Shown here: piece after piece, positions 24,727 to 32,204 of the stretch
How positions within the stretch are numbered: the first letter of the stretch is position 1
How the letters are laid out: the number at the start of each line of letters is the position of its first letter
From: Paraburkholderia kururiensis JCM 10599 = LMG 19447
GTDB lineage: Bacteria; Pseudomonadota; Gammaproteobacteria; Burkholderiales; Burkholderiaceae
Direction of reading: 5' to 3'
Assembly: GCF_003986935.1 (NCBI RefSeq)
Contig: NZ_RJZE01000036.1
Location: 1 to 57,686, forward strand
DNA length: 57,686 nt
Notes under the pieces: model-generated
Told to the model about the DNA's origin: nothing
Databases searched by the model: none
The model's input: the letters and a program-made list of their open reading frames with translations, nothing else
Program-made: the position numbers and the translations under genes

Positions 24727-25452
24727 TCAGGCGGTGGCCCGGTCGCCGCTGTCTGCCTTGCTCGGCTCCGCGGCCTGCAATCGCTCCTGCAGGTCCGCGG
24801 CGGCGTCGCCGATGTCTTCCTCGATGCCTGCGCGTGCGCCATCACCGTCGCCGCGCCAGAGCGCTTCGACGATGTGGCGATGCGCCACCATGGAGCGGCG
24901 CATGTGGGGAATGTCGGGCGCGACGAGATTGAGGAAAGGGCCGATACGCATCCAGAGGTTCTGGATCGTGGCGAGCGTGAGGTCGCTCGCACCGTGCGTG
25001 TAAATCGCGATATGGAACTGGAAATTACTGCGCAGATAGGCCGGCACGTCGCCAGCTTCGACGTGTGCGTCCATCGTGTCGAACACGGCCTGTAATGCTT
25101 CGAGATGCTCGCGCGACATGCGCGCCGCGGCTCGTTTAGCGACGGTGCCTTCAAGCGCGATACGCACGTCGCGCAACTCGTCGAGCAATTCAAGCGTCAT
25201 GGGCGGCACCATCAGCGCGCGGCCCGGACCGTCGATCAACGCGCCTTCGGCTTGCAGCCGCGTGAGCGCGGCACGTACGGGCATCGTGGACGAGCCCACG
25301 GCTTCGGCCACGCTGCGCAGGCTCAGCAACTGGCCCGGCGCGAAGCGGCCGGTCATGATCGCTTCCCTCAACTGGGCGTAGACGCGGCCCGCCATGGTTT
25401 CGCGCGCGACCAGTTCGAGTTCGGGTAAATCCGTTGACGTGCGGGTTGCCAC
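24727..25452 (-). CDS. GntR-family regulator, FadR subfamily
   Basis: A 241-residue regulator. GTG 25452 is preferred as start because GGAGG lies six bases before it; an ATG at 25473 would add seven residues without a binding site. The N-terminal winged helix is GRVYAQLREAIMTGRFAPGQ then SVAEAVGSSTMPVRAALTRL; the C-terminal FCD ligand domain shows the metal-type residues NFQFHIAIYTH and VAHRHIVEAL. First gene of the nine-gene sugar-acid operon. The palindrome CTGTGATCACAG at 25516-25527, 64 bases upstream, is a fitting operator for autoregulation. Effector likely an acid intermediate of the pathway. Confidence 0.9.
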   Translation of the reverse strand: MATRTSTDLPELELVARETMAGRVYAQLREAIMTGRFAPGQLLSLRSVAEAVGSSTMPVRAALTRLQAEGALIDGPGRALMVPPMTLELLDELRDVRIALEGTVAKRAAARMSREHLEALQAVFDTMDAHVEAGDVPAYLRSNFQFHIAIYTHGASDLTLATIQNLWMRIGPFLNLVAPDIPHMRRSMVAHRHIVEALWRGDGDGARAGIEEDIGDAAADLQERLQAAEPSKADSGDRATA

Positions 25453-25515
25453 CTTCAACCTCCGTTCTTTCATCCAGCTACGGCCACGCTTTCACGTTTC
25501 TGGCGCCTCTGTGAC

Positions 25516-25527
25516 CTGTGATCACAG
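25516..25527. promoter_or_regulatory. Palindromic operator candidate for the GntR regulator
   Basis: The perfect 12-bp palindrome CTGTGATCACAG lies about 64 bases upstream of the GntR start, in the only promoter region of the nine-gene operon. Its TGTGATCACA core resembles sites bound by FadR-subfamily GntR proteins. A CRP-type half-site reading is also possible. Confidence 0.5.
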
Positions 25528-25655
25528 ATCTCTTGAGCCAAGTTTGATTCGCCCTGCATGAGGAGTCAACCGGGAATCGCTAGGGGAAAACGCGAGGTAC
25601 GAGCGCCTCGGGCGTCATGGGCCACATTAGGGTTTCACGAGGCCCCAAACAAACT

Positions 25656-25685
25656 AGACAGTTTAACTTGCAAGTTAAACTGTCT
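25656..25685. promoter_or_regulatory. Perfect 30-bp palindrome, MarR operator candidate
   Basis: The left arm AGACAGTTTAACTTG (25656-25670) is followed directly by its exact reverse complement to 25685. It ends 17 bases before the MarR start codon. The half-site AGTTTAACTTG is typical in size and position for MarR dimers, and the long perfect symmetry could take two dimers. Confidence 0.8.
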
Positions 25686-25696
25686 TAACCTATGCT
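25668..25696 (+). promoter_or_regulatory. Sigma-70 promoter overlapping the MarR operator
   Basis: TTGCAA (25668-25673) and TATGCT (25691-25696) are separated by exactly 17 bases. The -35 box is embedded in the centre of the 30-bp palindrome. The expected transcript start, six or seven bases after the -10 box, falls at about the ATG at 25703, and no ribosome binding site precedes that ATG, so the message may be leaderless. Confidence 0.55.
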
Positions 25697-25702
25697 GCGG
25701 CC

Positions 25703-26170
25703 ATGACCAGTTCACGCATCTCCTCGGGGTCTTTGTCAGGTGCCCCTAACGCATCGCTCGAAGCCGTTATCGCCGAACTGACGCCTGCAATCGGCCAAAT
25801 CGTGCGAAGGCTTCGCTCCGTGGGTAATCCGGGCGAACTCAGCCTGTCCCAATCGAGCGCGCTCGCACGGCTGGAACACGGTGGCCCCATGACGACTGCC
25901 GATCTTGCGCGCGCCGAATCGATGAAACCGCAGTCGATGAAATCGATTCTGGCGAGCCTCGAAGAAGAAGCCTGCGTGGAGCGCCAGCCACATCCCACGG
26001 ACGGCCGCCAGATCCTGTTCGCGCTGACGCCGAAGGGCCTTGAAGAGCGACGGCAGCGCACCGCAGCCAAGCGCGAATGGCTGGTCGACGCGCTGTCGAA
26101 ATTCGATCAGACGGAGCTTCAGACTCTGGCCGCTGCTATTCCGCTTCTCAAGCGGCTCGGCTCGTCCTGA
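25703..26170 (+). CDS. MarR-family transcriptional regulator
   Basis: A 155-residue MarR-type repressor: dimerisation helices at the N-terminus (LEAVIAELTPAIGQIVRRL), a winged helix with SLSQSSALARLEHGGPMTTA and the recognition helix RAESMKPQSMKSILASLEE, wing HPTDGRQILFALTPKG, and a C-terminal helix. It is followed by an isochorismatase-fold hydrolase and an EmrB-type efflux gene on the same strand, the standard layout of a drug- or phenol-responsive self-repressed efflux operon. The start at 25703 has no ribosome binding site and may be leaderless. Confidence 0.93.
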   Translation: MTSSRISSGSLSGAPNASLEAVIAELTPAIGQIVRRLRSVGNPGELSLSQSSALARLEHGGPMTTADLARAESMKPQSMKSILASLEEEACVERQPHPTDGRQILFALTPKGLEERRQRTAAKREWLVDALSKFDQTELQTLAAAIPLLKRLGSS

Positions 26171-26255
26171 CGCAACGCGCCGCGGGCAGTACGTCCTGCG
26201 GTGAGTCGCTGATGAAACACGCGTCTTATCCCTGCAACCATTTAGGATCACTAAC

Positions 26256-26819
26256 ATGAGCGCAACCACCCTCGACCCGCGCACGGCCCTGATCATCGTG
26301 GACCTTCAGAAAGGCATAGCAGCACTCCCTGCCGCCGCCCCGATTGAAGTCGTGACGCAGAAAGCCGGCTTGCTTGCCGCGGCCTTTCGCGAGCGGGCTC
26401 TGCCCGTCGTGCTGGTCAACGTTGCTGGCGGCGCTGCGGGGCGCACGGAACAATCACGCGGCGCCCTGCCGCTTGCTCCGGACTGGACAGAGCTGCTGCC
26501 TGCTCTCGGGCAGCAGCCGCAGGATCATCTCGTCACCAAGCACACGTGGGGCGCGTTCATGGGCACGAGCCTCGAGTCCTGGCTGAAGTCGGAGGGTGTG
26601 ACGCAAGTCGTTCTGGCCGGCGTGGCGACCAGCATCGGCGTGGAGTCGACCGCGCGCGAGGCCTATGCGCTCGGCTTCAACGTCACGCTTGCCATCGACG
26701 CGATGACGGACATGAGCGCCGACGCTCACGCCAATAGCGTGTCGCGCATCTTTCCGCGATTGGGCGAAACGGGTACGACGCAGGAAATCATTGCGCTGCT
26801 GGAAACGCAGCACGCCTGA
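26256..26819 (+). CDS. Isochorismatase-fold hydrolase lacking the catalytic cysteine
   Basis: A 187-residue cysteine-hydrolase-fold protein. Asp16 (LIIVDLQKG) and Lys95 (LVTKHTWGAF) of the usual triad are present with a conserved cis-peptide region GVATSIGVESTAREA, but the position of the nucleophilic Cys is Gly128. Amidase members such as nicotinamidase need that Cys, whereas true isochorismatases (EntB, PhzD) do not use one, so a non-amidase hydrolase or a binding role is likely. It sits between the MarR gene (85 bases) and the efflux gene (29 bases) and may act on the inducing compound. Confidence 0.88.
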   Translation: MSATTLDPRTALIIVDLQKGIAALPAAAPIEVVTQKAGLLAAAFRERALPVVLVNVAGGAAGRTEQSRGALPLAPDWTELLPALGQQPQDHLVTKHTWGAFMGTSLESWLKSEGVTQVVLAGVATSIGVESTAREAYALGFNVTLAIDAMTDMSADAHANSVSRIFPRLGETGTTQEIIALLETQHA

Positions 26820-26848
26820 GAGGCAAAACGGAGCGCGGAAACAGTTCG

Positions 26849-28279
26849 ATGAAACGCATGGCCGACGACAACGGGCAAATTCTCCAGCGCGAGGAACGCG
26901 CGGTACAAGCGCCCTCCCCTTCGATATGGAAAATCACGGCAGTCGCAGTGCTCGGATCATTGCTCACGCAGCTGGACGCCACCATCGTGAACGTCTCGCT
27001 TTCCAGCCTGGCAAAGGATCTCGGCTCCACGCTGCCGGCCATTCAGTGGGTCACGAGCGCGTATCTGCTCGCACTCACGCTGGTCTTGCCGTTGAATGGC
27101 TGGCTTGTGGAGCGCATCGGCGGAAAAGCCGTGTATCTCTGGTGCTTCTCGTTATTCACGGCAAGTTCGGCGCTCTGCGGCTTCGCATGGTCGGCGAACT
27201 CGCTGATTGGTTTTCGCATTCTGCAGGGCGTGAGCGGCGGCCTGCTCGCACCCATGGCGCAGATGATGATGAAACGGGCTGCGGGAAACCAGTTCACACG
27301 CATCGCGGGCTACGCCGCGTTGCCCATTTTGCTCGGGCCGCTGCTGGGCCCTGTGATTGCGGGCGCGATACTGCACTACGCTTCGTGGCGCTGGCTGTTT
27401 CTCGTGAACCTGCCGGTGGGCTTGCTCGCGCTATTGCTCGCGAAACTCTTTCTGCCCGACGACATTCCACAGCACACGCCGCGCGGACTCGACTGGGTCG
27501 GACTGCTTCTGCTGTCGCCCGCCCTCGCGCTCGTGCTGCTCGGGTTCGAGCGTATCGCTCAGCGCCCGGGCCTCGTCGCGCTGATAGCGGGCGGCCTTCT
27601 GCTTGCCGTATTCCTGCGCGTCGAAAGTCGCAGGGCCGCACGCGCGTTAATCGATCTGAGCCAGTTCCGCAGCAAGGTGTTTCGTGTCGCATCAGCCGCG
27701 CAGTTTCTCTCGAACGGCGTGTTGTTCGCAGGGCAAATGCTCATTCCGCTATTCCTGATTCAGGCGTGCGGCCGTTCTCCCGCCGCGATGGGATGGATGC
27801 TCGCCCCGCTCGGGCTTGGCATGATGATCACGTTTCCTTCGCTAGGATTCCCGACAACCCGTTTTGGTGAACGCGCGGTGGCTGTGGGAGGCGCCAGCGT
27901 CGCCGTCTGCGCAACGCTGGTGCTTGCCTGGCTGGCGAACCATCCACTCGATGTTCTTGTCCTGGTTGCGGCGCTCTTCCTTCGGGGGATGGGACAAGGC
28001 GCGGTGGGACTTCCCGTCCTTTCGTCGGCCTATGCGTCAGTCGAGCCCCGCAATCTGCCAATGGCCGCCACCACGCTGAACATCGTTCAGCGCCTGGGAG
28101 GTCCGGCGCTCACCACCCTATGCGCGGCCTTTCTCGATCGCATGCTGGAAGCGCGTGTTGGTCCTGCGGGTCCGAATGCGTGGACGCTTGCATTCCTGCT
28201 GCTCGCTGCCCTGCACGGGCTCGCCGCCGTCGCGGCGACGGGCCTCCCACGAAGAGCGACGATGAGCGGGTGCGACTAA
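26849..28279 (+). CDS. EmrB/QacA-type (DHA2) MFS efflux transporter
   Basis: A 476-residue drug:proton antiporter with about 14 membrane segments. Segment 1 contains LLTQLDATIVNVSLSSLAKD (the D-x-x-I-V-N-V-A-L motif of the family); WLVERIGGKAVYLWC is motif A, and motif C appears in the ILLGPLLGPVIAGAILHYAS stretch. No EmrA-type adaptor or outer-membrane factor is linked, so it probably works alone in the inner membrane. Third gene of the MarR operon. Confidence 0.92.
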   Translation: MKRMADDNGQILQREERAVQAPSPSIWKITAVAVLGSLLTQLDATIVNVSLSSLAKDLGSTLPAIQWVTSAYLLALTLVLPLNGWLVERIGGKAVYLWCFSLFTASSALCGFAWSANSLIGFRILQGVSGGLLAPMAQMMMKRAAGNQFTRIAGYAALPILLGPLLGPVIAGAILHYASWRWLFLVNLPVGLLALLLAKLFLPDDIPQHTPRGLDWVGLLLLSPALALVLLGFERIAQRPGLVALIAGGLLLAVFLRVESRRAARALIDLSQFRSKVFRVASAAQFLSNGVLFAGQMLIPLFLIQACGRSPAAMGWMLAPLGLGMMITFPSLGFPTTRFGERAVAVGGASVAVCATLVLAWLANHPLDVLVLVAALFLRGMGQGAVGLPVLSSAYASVEPRNLPMAATTLNIVQRLGGPALTTLCAAFLDRMLEARVGPAGPNAWTLAFLLLAALHGLAAVAATGLPRRATMSGCD

Positions 28280-28292
28280 AGTGCGAACCCGC
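28266..28292. terminator. Weak hairpin between convergent efflux and FAH genes
   Basis: GCGGGT (28266-28271) and ACCCGC (28287-28292) pair across a 15-base loop, overlapping the stop of the efflux gene and lying nine bases before the end of the convergent FAH gene. There is no U-run, so termination by this element is doubtful. Confidence 0.3.
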
Positions 28293-28300
28293 CCCGCCCT

Positions 28301-29479
28301 TTAAAGCAGCCCTCGCGATGCGAGGTTGCGATAGAGCGCACGCACGCCGAAAGTCCACGGAGTGATTTCCGTGCTGAGTTGCACAGTGTTGATCAACGAG
28401 CCCAGTTGCGCTGCCGAGATGGTCACCCTGTCGCCCAGGTGATGCGTGAAGCCACCGCCTTCGTTATCGCGATCGGCGGTGGGAGCGAACATGGTGCCGA
28501 GAAACAGCACGAAGCCGTCCGGATATTGATGATGGCGACCGCAGGTCTGGGCAACGAGGTCCGCCGGGTCGCGGCTGATCTCGCTCATATGGCTCACGCC
28601 TTCGAGCACGAATCCGTCATCCTCGCCTTCCACGCGCAATGACACGTGAGCTTTGCGAACGGAGTCGAGATCGAATGATTCGTCGAACAGACGAATGAAT
28701 GGCCCAATGGCGCACGACGCGTTGTTGTCTTTGCATTTGCTGAGCAGCAACGCAGACCGGCCTTCGATGTCGCGCAGATTGACGTCATTGCCGAGCGTTG
28801 CGCCAACAATCTCGCCACGGCCGTTCACGGCGAGGACGATCTCCGGCTCCGGGTTATTCCAGTTCGACACCGGTAGCAGTCCGATCTCCGCGCCGAACCC
28901 GACGGCGGACATCGGCTGCGACTTCGAAAACACTTCGGCATCGTGCCCGATCCCCACTTCCATGTACTGGGACCACGCACCGCGTCGCTCGAGTTCGGCC
29001 TTGAGCCGCATGGCCGCATCCGATCCCGGTTTGATTTTCGAAAGATCCGTCCCGATGGTTGCCGTAATGGCCTCCCGAACCTCTTTAGCCTTGCCTGGGT
29101 CACCGCCCGCCTGCTCCTCGATAACGCGTTCGATCAGGCTGACGGCAAACGTGACGCCGCATGCCTTGATGGCCTGCACGTCATTCGGCGCCAGCAATCG
29201 CAAGGCCGCGCCTTCTCCATCGCGGAGCATGGCTTCCATCAGCTTCACGACAGAGCCAAGCGCTTCGCCCTTTACCGTGCGCGCAAACTGAACGAGATCG
29301 TCACGGTCGAACAGGTCGGCTGTGGTGGGCACGCTCGCCGTGACGTCCACCACCTCGCCATTTCGGACGATCACGACAGAAGGCCCTTCGTACCGGCCGG
29401 CTCTTCGCCACACGCGGCCCACCAGCAGAGCCTGCTGAAAGTCCTCCGGCAAATACGAGGTTGCGGGTTGCGGGGTCAT
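28301..29479 (-). CDS. Fumarylacetoacetate hydrolase family protein
   Basis: A 392-residue FAH-family enzyme. The metal and active-site region includes YMEVGIGHDAEVFSKSQPMS, an NPEPEIVLAVNGRGEIVG block (E-x-E metal ligands) and GATLGNDVNLRDIEGRSALL, followed by SKCKDNNASCAIGPFI. The family covers C-C hydrolases, decarboxylases and 2-keto-3-deoxy sugar acid dehydratases. It starts 19 bases after the D-lactate dehydrogenase and is the last gene of a minus-strand unit with an IclR regulator and an ACS transporter. A role in breakdown of a 2-keto-3-deoxy acid to pyruvate/lactate-linked products is plausible but unproven. Confidence 0.85.
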   Translation of the reverse strand: MTPQPATSYLPEDFQQALLVGRVWRRAGRYEGPSVVIVRNGEVVDVTASVPTTADLFDRDDLVQFARTVKGEALGSVVKLMEAMLRDGEGAALRLLAPNDVQAIKACGVTFAVSLIERVIEEQAGGDPGKAKEVREAITATIGTDLSKIKPGSDAAMRLKAELERRGAWSQYMEVGIGHDAEVFSKSQPMSAVGFGAEIGLLPVSNWNNPEPEIVLAVNGRGEIVGATLGNDVNLRDIEGRSALLLSKCKDNNASCAIGPFIRLFDESFDLDSVRKAHVSLRVEGEDDGFVLEGVSHMSEISRDPADLVAQTCGRHHQYPDGFVLFLGTMFAPTADRDNEGGGFTHHLGDRVTISAAQLGSLINTVQLSTEITPWTFGVRALYRNLASRGLL

Positions 29480-29497
29480 TTCGAAATTACCTCCAGT

Positions 29498-31222
29498 TTA
29501 TTTAGCGTATTCATTCGAATCGCTGACGACCTCTTCCGCCTCGCCCCATTTGACGCGTCTCGACGTCTTTCCAATGCCCGGGTTGAATGAGTTGGTAGGG
29601 TCCAGCGTCCTGTAGAACGAACGCAGCGATTCGTCAGCGGCATAAAGGTGGCCAACGTTGTGCTCGGCCGGATACTTTGCGCCCCGCTCGTCGAGTAGCG
29701 CGAGAATATCGTCCTTGATCGTGTCGCAGTTTTCGCCTTTCTTCACCAGGTATTCCTGATGGAGTACGTGACAGAAGAAATGGCCGCAGTACATCTTGAA
29801 TTCGATCTTGTCGTCTATATCCGCCGGCAGTCGCTCGAACCAGTCATGCGCATTTCGCGGCAACGCAATATCGAGCGCGACGATGTCCTCGACTGTCTTC
29901 GCATGGATCGACCGATAACGCACGATCGCGCCGCCGATCACGAATCGGTTCAGAAATGCGGAAGAACCTTCCTCCGCAGTGCATTCGAGATAGTCGCCGT
30001 GTGGCGAAGGGAACCGCGTGGCCAGATACCGGCGCGCTTCGTCTATCCCCGCATCCCCCATCTTCAGCAGCAGGTGATGCTCGTACCGGTTCCGATAGTC
30101 GTTCAGCCGCCTGGGAAGATGTTCGGGCCACACGGTCGCAAAGGCTTGCAGCAGCCGATCGCTGATTGCCGACCCGATGCCCAGCTTCTCGGTCAAGCCA
30201 TCCACCAGACTTTTGATCTTGAATGCCGTGGGAACGCGATGCGTGCCGAAGGCGCGAATGAACAGGAAAAGATCCTTGCCATAGCGCTTCGCGGCATCAT
30301 AGGCGCCGCGATGCATGTACTCGCCCGCAACGGGCAGACTGTCGAATTCGCGCAGAATATGGCGCCGCACCTGCTCGAGTTCGTCCGGATCATTGGTTCC
30401 TATATAGAAAACCTGTGTCTTTTCATCGACGGGAAATGTGTCGAGCCGCACCGCAAAGACCGCGATGCGCCCGGCCGACCCCGAGGCTTCGAACAAGCGG
30501 CGAGGGTCGGCGTTGAATCGGGCGGGGCTTGACGCAGCAATGTCGCGCACGTGATTGCAGTACTGATGGTCCGACGCCTGCATAGATGGCGGACTCGCCA
30601 CGTCCGCCTCCGAAAACTGGCCTCGATCCAGGCGATCCAGAATTTGCTCGGGCGTGCTGCCCAACTGCACGCCAAGATGATTGACGAGTTCCAGCTCTCC
30701 AGCTGCGGTGATCTGCGCGTACAGCGACAGTTGAGTGAACGCCGGCCCGCGCCGAATCAGCGATCCGCCGGAGTTGTTGCATATCCCGCCGATAACCGAC
30801 GCACCAATACAACTGGAACCAATCACCGAATGCGGTTCCCGCCGGATCGGTTTCAGCCTCTTCTCCAACTGGTCCAGCGTCACGCCCGGCTGTGCGATGA
30901 CCTGGCTGCCTTCCTTGACCAGATCGAGTCTGCGAAGGCGCAAGGTGCTGACGATGACGACAGGGCGATCATATCCATCGGCATGCGGCGTCGACCCGCC
31001 TGTGAGCCCGGTATTGGCCGCCTGGAAGATCATGACGCAGCCCGCCCGATGACACGCTTTCAGCACCCGCCACATCTCGACCAGGGTGCCGGGCTGCACG
31101 ACGGCCAGCGCCGCGCCCAAGCCGTAGCGATAACCTCTGGTGAAGCGCCGCATTTCAAGCTCGCCGGTCAATACAAACCGTCTTCCGACAATCGTCTCGA
31201 ACTCGTTTACGAGATTCTGCAT
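29498..31222 (-). CDS. dld: Quinone-dependent D-lactate dehydrogenase
   Basis: A 574-residue FAD-linked membrane-associated enzyme oxidising D-lactate to pyruvate and passing electrons to quinone. The start is ATG 31222 (MQNLVNEFETIVGRRF), giving nearly the length of E. coli Dld (571). The FAD-binding PCMH domain shows AVVQPGTLVEMWRVLKAC, FQAANTGLTGGSTP and PHSVIGSSCIGASVIGGICN; the membrane-binding C-terminal part includes YNPG-like TNSFNPGIGKTSRR and HNVGHLY. It is preceded by an IclR regulator and an ACS-type transporter and followed by the FAH gene. Confidence 0.93.
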   Translation of the reverse strand: MQNLVNEFETIVGRRFVLTGELEMRRFTRGYRYGLGAALAVVQPGTLVEMWRVLKACHRAGCVMIFQAANTGLTGGSTPHADGYDRPVVIVSTLRLRRLDLVKEGSQVIAQPGVTLDQLEKRLKPIRREPHSVIGSSCIGASVIGGICNNSGGSLIRRGPAFTQLSLYAQITAAGELELVNHLGVQLGSTPEQILDRLDRGQFSEADVASPPSMQASDHQYCNHVRDIAASSPARFNADPRRLFEASGSAGRIAVFAVRLDTFPVDEKTQVFYIGTNDPDELEQVRRHILREFDSLPVAGEYMHRGAYDAAKRYGKDLFLFIRAFGTHRVPTAFKIKSLVDGLTEKLGIGSAISDRLLQAFATVWPEHLPRRLNDYRNRYEHHLLLKMGDAGIDEARRYLATRFPSPHGDYLECTAEEGSSAFLNRFVIGGAIVRYRSIHAKTVEDIVALDIALPRNAHDWFERLPADIDDKIEFKMYCGHFFCHVLHQEYLVKKGENCDTIKDDILALLDERGAKYPAEHNVGHLYAADESLRSFYRTLDPTNSFNPGIGKTSRRVKWGEAEEVVSDSNEYAK

Positions 31223-31280
31223 GGTCCAGATTCGTGGTTGCTCGCCCTGCGATTGCACGCCGCCACCGGCAATCCCCCAA

Positions 31281-32126
31281 TTACAGCGCCTTGCCGATCC
31301 GGTCCGCCATATCGACAATCCGGACTGCGATGCGTTTTTCAAGGCGCTCGTCCAACCGCCCAAGCGGAACACTCGTGCTCAGTGCGACGCGTTTGCCCAA
31401 TGCGGTTACGCCGACGAAAGCCGCAAAACACGCAAGACCCTCGGTCACTTCTTCGCGTTCGCGGGCAATGCCTGTGGCGCGTACTTCGGCCAGCGCTTCC
31501 AGCAGGTCGGAACGACGGGTGATCGTGCGGGCCGTGAGCGCATCCAGTCGCTGGGGCAGTATGTTGCGCAGTTCGTCGTCCGGCAGGCTCGCCAGCAGCG
31601 CCTTGCCGAGCGCACAGCAATGCGCCGGCAACCTGGCGCCCAGGTCGGAGACCAATCGCACGGGGCGGGCAGCGTCCTCGCGTGCGATATACACCACCTC
31701 GATACCGTCCAATACGGCAAGCTGCACGACCTCGTTATGCGCGGCAACGAATTTGGCCGCCTCGTGCCGGAACAGCTCCTGCAAGCGGTCATGCCTCACA
31801 TAAGCACTGCCAAGCTCGAACAGCGCGACGCCGATGATGTATCCCCCATCCCGCTTCTCGATCCACTGCCGCCGCTCCATCGAGTCGAGCAGCAAATAGA
31901 GCGTGCTACGCGAGAGCCCGGTAATCTCCGCAAGCTTCGATGTGCGTATCGGCAGGGGCGCGCCGGCAAGCGCCTTGAGGATGTCGTCGATGCGCTTGAG
32001 CGCCGGCACGTCGTACGGCACGCTCGAGGGCCCATCCCCGGTGGTGGCGGCAGTGGCTTTCGGCATGGCGGGTGTAAGAGGGCTATCCAACACGATGGGA
32101 ATCCTCGCAATTATGTCGGACACCAC
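31281..32126 (-). CDS. IclR-family transcriptional regulator
   Basis: A 281-residue regulator. The winged helix lies at about 41-105 (ALKRIDDILKALAGAPLPIR, AEITGLSRSTLYLLLDSMER) and the IclR effector domain follows (LGARLPAHCCALGKALLASL, EVTEGLACFAAFVGV). The start is uncertain: GTG 32126 is reported; a GTG 11 codons inside, preceded by GCGAGG, and ATG 32066 are alternatives. Lies 58 bases upstream of the D-lactate dehydrogenase and 78 bases after the MFS gene, all on the minus strand, so it likely controls that catabolic unit. Confidence 0.9.
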   Translation of the reverse strand: MVSDIIARIPIVLDSPLTPAMPKATAATTGDGPSSVPYDVPALKRIDDILKALAGAPLPIRTSKLAEITGLSRSTLYLLLDSMERRQWIEKRDGGYIIGVALFELGSAYVRHDRLQELFRHEAAKFVAAHNEVVQLAVLDGIEVVYIAREDAARPVRLVSDLGARLPAHCCALGKALLASLPDDELRNILPQRLDALTARTITRRSDLLEALAEVRATGIAREREEVTEGLACFAAFVGVTALGKRVALSTSVPLGRLDERLEKRIAVRIVDMADRIGKAL

Positions 32127-32204
32127 TTACACCTTGTGTTCCCCATCCCGCGACCGGGGCCTGGCGGCAGACCTCGACGCCAGGCAAACAACGACTGCGG
32201 AGCG

